Assembly: GCA_035476575.1 (NCBI GenBank)
Contig: DATILL010000131.1
Span: forward strand, 1 to 9,548
Reading direction: 5' to 3'
Length of the DNA: 9,548 nt
Source: DATILL01 sp035476575
GTDB lineage: Bacteria > Actinomycetota > Actinomycetes > Mycobacteriales > JACQDL01
This document shows, piece by piece, positions 5,046-9,548 of the stretch (its first letter is position 1; each line of letters starts with the position of its first letter). A program made the translations under genes and the position numbers. The notes below the pieces were generated by a model that saw only the letters and a list, made by a program, of their open reading frames with translations, made no database searches and was not told where the DNA came from.

Positions 5046-6563
5046 TCAGTGACCGCGGGGGCTGCCGGTCTCGCCGTACCAGCGGGCCAGCCGGCCGGCC
5101 CGGCTCACCGCCCGCAGCCGGCGTTCGGTGGCGTCCCGGCAACCCGCCGTGGCCACCACGAGGAGCTGGTCGCCCCGGTTCAGCCGGGTGGCCGGGCCGG
5201 GCACCCGGGCCCGCCCGTCCCGCACCAGCAGCGAGACGACGGCCTGCTCGGGCAGCCGCAGCTCGTCGATGTAGACCCCGTGCAGCCGGGACCTGGCCGG
5301 AATGGTGATCTGCAGCAGGTCAGCGTCCAGCTCGCCCAGCGGGGCGGCCTCGACCTCCACCTCGCGCGCCTGGTCCGGCTCGGCCACCTGCAGCAGCCGG
5401 GCCACCGCCGGCAGCGACGTGCCCTGGACCAGCGTGAACACCACGACCAGCACGAACACGATGTCGAACAGCCGATCACCGTCCCGCAGGCCATACGACA
5501 TCGGGATGGTGGCCAGCACGATCGGCACCGCACCGCGCAGCCCGGCCCAGGAGATGAACGCCTGTTCCCGCCACGGCACCCGGAACCACACCGCCGACAG
5601 CAGCACCGAGACCGGCCTGGCCAGCAGGAGCAGCACGCCGCCGATCGCCACCGCGCGCCACAGGGCGTCCGGCAGCCGGCTCGGCGTGGCGAGCAGCCCG
5701 AGCAGCACGAACAGCCCGATCTGGGCCAGCCAGGCCAGCCCCTCGGCAAAGCCGAGGGTCGCCTGTCGGTGCGGCAGCCGGGCGTTGCCGAGCACCAGCG
5801 CGGCAAGGTAGACGGCCAGGAAGCCGGAGGCGTGCAGCAGCGTCGTCGTGGCGTAGGCGAGCACCGCGAACGCGACCGTGGCCAGCGGGTACAGGCCCGC
5901 CACCGGCAGGGCGGAGCGCCGCAGCACCGCCGCGCCGAGCCAGCCGACCGCGACCCCGAGCACCGCCCCGACGACCAGCTCGTAGGCCACCATCGCCAGC
6001 GCCGCGGCCACCGGGCGGACCCCGTCGAACGCCGTGCTGGCGGACAGCAGCGTGACCAGGATCACGGCCGGGGCGTCGTTGAAACCGGACTCCAGCTCCA
6101 GCGTGGCCATGATCCGGTGCCGCACGGTGAGCCGGCGCAGGGTGGAGAACACCGCCGCCGCGTCGGTCGAGGACACCACCGCGCCGAGCAGCAGGCCGGT
6201 CCGCCAGTCCAGGCCCAGCAGCGCGACCGCGAGCGCGCCGGTGATCGCCGTGGAGACCGCCACCCCGACGGTGGAGATCACCACGGCGAGCGGCACCGCG
6301 TCGCGGACCGCAGACCAGCGGGTGGTCAGGCCACCCTCGGCCAGGATGAGCACCAGCGCCCACATGCCGAGCAGCCGGGCCAGGTCGGCGTCGTTGAACT
6401 GGACGCCGATCACATTCTCGCCGATGACCACCCCGATGCCGAGGTAGATCAGCAGGCTGGGCAGCCCGAACCGGGCCGACAGCCGGACGGCGAGCACGCC
6501 GACCAGGACGACCACGGCGCCCACGGCCAGCGCCAGCTCCGGCGCCATGTCGTTCACGGCCAT
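5046..6563 (-). CDS. Cation (K+ or Na+)/proton antiporter, CPA1 type with C-terminal RCK_C domain
   Basis: This 505-residue inner-membrane antiporter has about twelve hydrophobic segments over residues 8-395 and a soluble tail. The CPA1 ion-binding motif is visible as ELESGFNDAP (156-165), with the N162-D163 pair. SSTDAAAVFS (131-140) and SWAGLRGAVPI (338-348) are also characteristic. The tail (about 405-485: LQITIPARSRLHG, LRLPEQAVVSLLVRDG, RGDQLLVVATA) matches a TrkA-C/RCK_C ligand-binding domain, as in NhaP2/CvrA-type potassium/proton antiporters. Potassium is therefore the more likely ion, by inference. The ATG at 6563 follows the DUF167 stop by four bases, and a second in-frame ATG lies five codons later. 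No strong ribosome-binding site is seen, so coupled translation with the upstream frame is plausible. Confidence 0.9.
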   Translation of the reverse strand: MAVNDMAPELALAVGAVVVLVGVLAVRLSARFGLPSLLIYLGIGVVIGENVIGVQFNDADLARLLGMWALVLILAEGGLTTRWSAVRDAVPLAVVISTVGVAVSTAITGALAVALLGLDWRTGLLLGAVVSSTDAAAVFSTLRRLTVRHRIMATLELESGFNDAPAVILVTLLSASTAFDGVRPVAAALAMVAYELVVGAVLGVAVGWLGAAVLRRSALPVAGLYPLATVAFAVLAYATTTLLHASGFLAVYLAALVLGNARLPHRQATLGFAEGLAWLAQIGLFVLLGLLATPSRLPDALWRAVAIGGVLLLLARPVSVLLSAVWFRVPWREQAFISWAGLRGAVPIVLATIPMSYGLRDGDRLFDIVFVLVVVFTLVQGTSLPAVARLLQVAEPDQAREVEVEAAPLGELDADLLQITIPARSRLHGVYIDELRLPEQAVVSLLVRDGRARVPGPATRLNRGDQLLVVATAGCRDATERRLRAVSRAGRLARWYGETGSPRGH

Positions 6564-6567
6564 CTGG

Positions 6568-6822
6568 TCACGCGTCGCCGCGGAGCGTGGCCAGCGTGCC
6601 GGCCGCGCCGACGGGCGCCGGGTCGATGGCGATCACCTTGCCGCGGCTGGTCGCTCCGGTCACCTGCGACACGGTACGGCGTGGCACGCCGAAAGCGTCG
6701 GCAACCGCGCGCAGCGCCGCCCCATTGCCCCGATCCGCCGATCCGCCGATCCGCCGTACCGCCGTACCGCCGTACCGCCAGAATGGGGAGGGACTCGGCG
6801 GAACCGTATCCCGGCCGGGCAC
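6568..6822 (-). pseudogene. Truncated DUF167-domain reading frame altered by tandem repeats
   Basis: This 84-codon frame is open from a GTG at 6822 (AGAGGG four bases upstream). Residues 35-66 (AALRAVADAFGVPRRTVSQVTGATSRGKVIAI) resemble the C-terminal half of DUF167 (YggU-like) proteins, including the GATSRxKV motif. The expected N-terminal half, with its PGAS motif and first strands, is missing. In its place is a low-complexity stretch (about 15-33, RYGGTAVRRIGGSAD) encoded by six 8-bp repeats. No other frame upstream restores the missing part. The stop lies four bases before the antiporter ATG, so the frame sits as the first gene of the antiporter transcript. It may be a decayed gene or a short expressed remnant; DUF167 function is itself unknown. 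Confidence 0.6.
6731..6778. repeat. 8-bp tandem repeat, six units of two types
   Basis: CGATCCGC occurs three times (6731-6754), directly followed by CGTACCGC three times (6755-6778). The two units differ at two positions (GATC versus GTAC centre). The unit is not a multiple of three, so adding or losing one copy would shift the DUF167-like frame that crosses it. Confidence 0.95.
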
Positions 6823-6845
6823 GGCGCCCTCTGTGCCTGTGTGCG

Positions 6846-6862
6846 CCCCTCAACGGGAGGGG
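6846..6862 (+). promoter_or_regulatory. Small hairpin in the leader of the 482-aa gene
   Basis: CCCCTC and GAGGGG surround AACGG, about 45 bases upstream of the plus-strand ATG at 6908. It lies within the divergent promoter interval, which has no clear -35/-10 that I can name. Confidence 0.25.
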
Positions 6863-6907
6863 TCGAGGCTGCGCCTGCATCCACGGGCAGCCGCACCGGA
6901 GGGCGAC

Positions 6908-8356
6908 ATGGCTCGACATGACACCATCGACGACGTCCGCAAGGAGATCGTCGAACGCTGGCAGATCCCGGACTGGTCGAAGATCTACCCGTGGCTCCAC
7001 CAGCCGGTCACGGTGAAGATCCTGTTCTATGCCGACGGACCGATCCAGTTCGACGGAGGCGCCTTTCTGGGCCTCAAGCAGGTAATGGCGACGCTCACCA
7101 CCGACCCGTACTTCTGGGTGCAGTTCTCGATCACCACCGTCCACCGGGCCGCCGACCCGAGCGCCGACCACAGCGGGCTGGACCTGGCACAGGCCCTGGC
7201 CCTGGACGCCTTCGACGAGCTGTGGATCTACAGCTTCGACGCCGCGCCGCAGCTCACCGCGGCCGAGCTGGCCGCGGCCAAGACCTTCATGGACGACCAC
7301 AAGGGCGGGGTGCTCATCACCGGCGACCACGCCGATCTCGGCGCCGCCTTCGGGAACCTGCCCCGGGCCGGCAAGATGCGGCAGCTACCGGCGCCGGACG
7401 CGGCACCGCCGAACTGGAACGACACGCTGCGGCCCGGCCCCACCGCCGGTTTCCAGTTCGAGGACCAGTCCGACGCCACCCCGCAGCCGCTGGAGCTCAC
7501 GTGGTACTGGGGCGGCGTGCTGTGGAAGCGCCCGCACCAGGTGCTCTGCAGCCCGCTCGGACCGATCGACATCTTCCCCGACCACCAGCACGAGGGCGAG
7601 GCGCTGGCGCCCGCGCCGAACCCGGCCAGCGAATGGCCCGGCGGGGTGGCCGCCGAGGTCATCGCGCGGGGCACCATTATCGACCCGGGGGCCAACGTCG
7701 GGCGCAAGATCGGCGTGCTGTCGGCGTACGAAGGTCACTCGGCGTCGGTCGGCCGCATCCTCGCTGACTCGACCTGGCACCACCACTTCGACATCAACCT
7801 GCGCGGCCTGCCCGGCGACCCGACCCGCACCGGGTTCGTGGTGCCCGGGACGAGCACCTGGCTGAGCAGCGCGACCAAGATCGAGCACTACTTCGTCAAC
7901 GCGGGCGTCTGGCTGGCCCCGCCGGGCAAGCAGGCCGCCATGCGCCTAGCCGCCTGGTGGGGCGTGCTCTGGGACGCCCACCTGATCCAGCTTGACCCCG
8001 GGCTGCACCCGAGGTTGCTGGGCAAGGCCGCCTACGACGCGCTGGGCCGGTACGCACCCCAGTGCACGGTCTTCCACTGGATCTGGGACCTGGTGCCGGT
8101 GTCTGTCCAGGAGCGGTACGCCAGGCTCGCGCTCACCCTGCCGGACCCGCCGCCGTTCTTCGAGTACGTCGCCGGGACGGCCGCGAGCCAGCTCATGGCG
8201 GCCTTCCACGGCAATGCCAACCGCCGGCTGCCGGAGACGCCACCGGACCTGGACCGGGTGGGCACGGTGCTCGACGGCGTGGCCGAGCGGGCGCTGGACA
8301 GCCTCACCGCCGACCTTGAGGAGCGGATGCGGCTCGTCCGCGGGCTCACCGGCTGA
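6908..8356 (+). CDS. Unknown 482-aa protein, possible GATase/ThuA-like fold
   Basis: I do not recognise a characterised family. After a short lead, the first ~145 residues look like a Rossmann/flavodoxin-type alpha/beta fold. VTVKILFYADGP (34-45) is a first strand and loop, FDELWIYSF (102-110) is a later strand, and GGVLITGDHADLG (133-145) is a strand ending in a Gly-Asp-His turn. This resembles class I glutamine-amidotransferase-like (ThuA-like) domains, but no Cys nucleophile triad is evident. Other His/Asp-rich spots are FPDHQHEGE (223-231) and DSTWHHHFDINLRG (287-300), which could bind a metal. The last ~170 residues are helical and Trp-rich. No signal peptide or membrane segment is seen, so it is probably cytoplasmic. 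The ATG at 6908 has GGAGG (6898-6902) at good spacing. The gene stands alone and diverges from the antiporter unit. Confidence 0.8.
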   Translation: MARHDTIDDVRKEIVERWQIPDWSKIYPWLHQPVTVKILFYADGPIQFDGGAFLGLKQVMATLTTDPYFWVQFSITTVHRAADPSADHSGLDLAQALALDAFDELWIYSFDAAPQLTAAELAAAKTFMDDHKGGVLITGDHADLGAAFGNLPRAGKMRQLPAPDAAPPNWNDTLRPGPTAGFQFEDQSDATPQPLELTWYWGGVLWKRPHQVLCSPLGPIDIFPDHQHEGEALAPAPNPASEWPGGVAAEVIARGTIIDPGANVGRKIGVLSAYEGHSASVGRILADSTWHHHFDINLRGLPGDPTRTGFVVPGTSTWLSSATKIEHYFVNAGVWLAPPGKQAAMRLAAWWGVLWDAHLIQLDPGLHPRLLGKAAYDALGRYAPQCTVFHWIWDLVPVSVQERYARLALTLPDPPPFFEYVAGTAASQLMAAFHGNANRRLPETPPDLDRVGTVLDGVAERALDSLTADLEERMRLVRGLTG

Positions 8357-8380
8357 CGGTCACCGCGGCTGACGGTCACC
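8351..8380. repeat. 14-bp direct repeat at the gene end
   Basis: GGCTGACGGTCACC occurs at 8351-8364 and again at 8367-8380, separated by GC. The first copy contains the stop codon of the 482-aa gene. Both copies include GGTCACC, the core of the boxes in the array at 311-500. Confidence 0.85.
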
Positions 8381-8399
8381 ACGGCGGACAGCTACCGGG

Positions 8400-8431
8400 G
8401 GTGGCGGCGCTCGTGCCGGGGCGCCGCCGCC
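8400..8431 (+). terminator. GC-rich hairpin after the 482-aa gene
   Basis: GGCGGCGC (8403-8410) pairs perfectly with GCGCCGCC (8421-8428), with three more pairs at the base including one G-T. The loop is ten bases. It starts 44 bases after the stop. No T-tract follows, as is frequent for actinomycete terminators. Confidence 0.55.
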
Positions 8432-8464
8432 GTCTCGACTCCCTTGGGATGCGGATCTTCTCAG

Positions 8465-8606
8465 CGACCACTGGAATGCTCGGATGGCGAGGTCAGCGCC
8501 ATCCACTACCCCACCGAGTGTGCTTTCCGCAGCAACATGGATCCGCAGCCCAATCCAAGCCCTTATTGGTCAGGCGCCCTCCGTGAGCTCAGTGGCTCAG
8601 TCTGTG
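8465..8606 (+). other. Possible decayed coding fragment
   Basis: Plus-strand codons from about 8474 to the TAA at 8606 read ECSDGEVSAIHYPTECAFRS and onward to a tail ending SGSVCG. The amino-acid mix is protein-like and third positions are GC-rich in the first half. There is no start codon with a ribosome-binding site and no match I recognise. It could be the C-terminal scrap of a lost gene, or chance. It overlaps the stop of the TIR pseudogene on the other strand. Confidence 0.15.
8482..8504. terminator. Perfect 8-bp hairpin between convergent genes
   Basis: GGATGGCG (8482-8489) and CGCCATCC (8497-8504) flank a 7-base loop. It lies between the convergent 3' ends of the 482-aa gene and the TIR pseudogene, so it could serve as a terminator in either direction. 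There is no T-tract on either side. Confidence 0.4.
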
Positions 8607-9419
8607 GGTAATGCAGGTCTGTACCGCTCGCGGAGCGACGCCTGCTGGTGAGCGCAGTCCACGAGGAACTCAAGCGGCTGGCGGAGTTCGTCAATGGCAG
8701 CCATGAGCACTTCGGGCACATTGGTGCGATCCCTACGCGCGACGGCCACTATTCGGGCACTCGCGTTGACTAGATCCACCATGGCCGGGTGATTCAGATC
8801 GGGGGTAAGCTCGCGAAACACCCGGAACAGGTACCGCTCAGGGAGCAGTATAGCCGGGTCGTGGAGCATCTTCCGGGTTTCGATGACGTACACGAGCGTT
8901 TCCCGCTGAATCTCCTCGACGCTCCGCGGGGGCCGGTCCGCTAGTATCATCCGCGTCGTCCACAGCGAGCGCCTTGAGCTGTGTCTCAAGTTTCGGCCAC
9001 CACTGGTTAAAGGACCTCTCCAACCTGGCATCGTCCAAGGGCGGCGGTGTCGGCGGCCTCACCGACGCCCGGTTAATGCTGTGGACAAGCTTGAGCATCT
9101 CAGCCCGCTCGCATGGCGTAACCTGCATCTGCGCCAACGGGGCGATCAGCTCGCTCTTGTCGACTCGAAACAGGACCGGTGCCACCCGCTCGCCGTCCGC
9201 AAGCATCGAGAGCGCACCGGCCTCAAAGTGTAGCCACCGTGACTGGCGGTTCTTCGGGGTGACGCGCAGGATTCCGAACCCGGCCTCCCGCAGCATCTTG
9301 AGAAGATTCATGTACCACAGGTTGCCCTTGTCAATGTCCAGGTCGGACATATAGGGTTCGGCGTGCTGGAGCACATCCTTCAGCCACACTCGTAACTCTG
9401 CTGCGACCGGCGATCTCAA
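8597..9419 (-). pseudogene. TIR-domain protein gene, 5'-truncated and frameshifted
   Basis: The first frame (9419 to 8838) begins inside a TIR domain. It reads VAAELRVWLKDVLQHAEPYM, then SDLDIDKGNLW, then ILRVTPKNRQS and RWLHFEAGALS, with E66 of this frame at the position of the TIR NADase catalytic glutamate. The first strand and its usual FISW/FISH-type start are missing because the end of an IS30-family element lies directly upstream. After LERSFNQWWPKLETQLKALA the frame becomes unlike protein. The family-like helical tail (RSVEEIQRETLVYVIETRKM to the TGA at 8599-8597) continues in the next frame. Removing one C from the five-base run at 8929-8933 would rejoin them. Intact relatives are predicted NAD-consuming immune effectors; this copy is probably inactive. 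A separate small gene starting at the ATG at 8950 is the alternative reading of the tail. Confidence 0.75.
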
Positions 9420-9445
9420 TCGGTGAGTGCATCAGCAGCCTTCAT
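9405..9445 (-). mobile_element. Probable end of an IS30-family element
   Basis: The DNA around the transposase stop (GCACTCACCGATTGAGATCG on the minus strand) looks like the IS30 terminal inverted repeats I recall from actinobacteria, where the stop codon lies within or next to the repeat. The recognisable TIR homology begins just after it. The exact boundary and target duplication cannot be fixed because the other end is outside the window. Confidence 0.45.
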
Positions 9446-9548
9446 CAGTGCTTGGTCAAGCACCTCTGCAGGAGTCTTAAACCCCAACGTTTGCCGAGGT
9501 CGCCTGTTCAGTTTCGCCGCGATCTCATCGAGCTCGGACTGACTGTAC
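9416..9548 (-). CDS. IS30-family transposase, C-terminal fragment
   Basis: The last 43 codons of a reading frame enter from the right edge: YSQSELDEIAAKLNRRPRQ, then TLGFKTPAEVL, ending at the TGA at 9418-9416. The xLNxRPRxTLGxxTPAE pattern is the hallmark of the IS30-family transposase C-terminus, at the end of the integrase-like DDE domain. The 5' part lies outside the window. Codon use is less GC-rich than in the housekeeping genes. Its stop overlaps the first codon of the truncated TIR frame. Confidence 0.85.
   Translation of the reverse strand, partial: YSQSELDEIAAKLNRRPRQTLGFKTPAEVLDQALMKAADALTD

Noticed and set aside
5022..7016. 664-codon plus-strand frame opposite the antiporter
   Set aside because: It is a His/Gln/Arg/Gly-rich shadow of the antiporter gene that runs into the start of the 482-aa gene in another frame.
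6554..7330. 258-codon minus-strand frame overlapping the 482-aa gene
   Set aside because: It is the reverse-strand shadow of a gene with strong coding signal and crosses the divergent promoter region.
8401..8586. 61-codon plus-strand frame after the 482-aa gene
   Set aside because: It starts inside the terminator hairpin, has no ribosome-binding site and its content is Arg/Pro-rich.
8597..8950. TIR helical tail as an independent 117-aa gene
   Set aside because: It is possible from the ATG at 8950, but it lies inside the upstream TIR frame, lacks a ribosome-binding site and continues the TIR-protein tail, so a frameshifted single gene is simpler.
8974..9354. Plus-strand frame opposite the TIR gene
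   Set aside because: No motif or ribosome-binding site. The minus strand carries the TIR signature.
1..9548. tRNA or rRNA genes
   Set aside because: I saw no cloverleaf with a T-loop GTTCGAATC-like box and no rRNA core sequence.

Overview
The window is high-GC DNA with GTG starts and 4-nt GTGA gene overlaps, typical of an actinomycete. The order TraR/DksA - lspA - rluD, the DUF222-type protein and the domain styles suggest Micromonosporaceae or a close relative. That taxonomic placement is inference from gene content, not a database result.

Layout from left to right. (1) Positions 1-139 hold the 5' end of a minus-strand gene resembling DUF222/HNH ('13E12') proteins. It is followed by about 115 nt of leader, a perfect 9-bp hairpin (256-277) and a striking non-coding array of four 50-bp units (311-500), each carrying two GGTCACCAC boxes. 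(2) Positions 504-4805 form a minus-strand operon. Transcribed right to left, it encodes a TraR/DksA zinc-finger protein, signal peptidase II (lspA), an RluD-type pseudouridine synthase, an unknown single-pass membrane protein, a CPBP intramembrane protease and a GNAT acetyltransferase. lspA, rluD, the unknown gene and the CPBP gene are linked by three successive GTGA stop/start overlaps. (3) Positions 4806-5045 are a promoter-bearing gap. (4) Positions 5046-6822 encode a CPA1-type cation/proton antiporter with a C-terminal RCK_C domain. Four nucleotides upstream of it ends a truncated DUF167 reading frame whose N-terminal half is replaced by six 8-bp tandem repeats. (5) Positions 6908-8356 carry a divergent plus-strand gene of 482 codons with a flavodoxin/GATase-like look and no recognised function, followed by a direct repeat and hairpins. 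(6) Positions 8432-9548 have visibly lower GC and look like decayed accessory DNA. They hold a TIR-domain gene broken twice: its 5' end is cut off by the end of an IS30-family element, and there is a frameshift near 8930-8950.

The housekeeping block joins lipoprotein maturation (LspA), rRNA modification (RluD) and membrane proteolysis (CPBP) in one translationally coupled transcript. The antiporter operon and the 482-aa gene are transcribed away from each other from the interval around 6823-6907. The best candidates for something unusual are the 50-bp two-box array, the repeat-altered DUF167 gene, the unknown 482-aa protein and the IS-disrupted TIR defence-type gene. I see no complete new defence system in the window.
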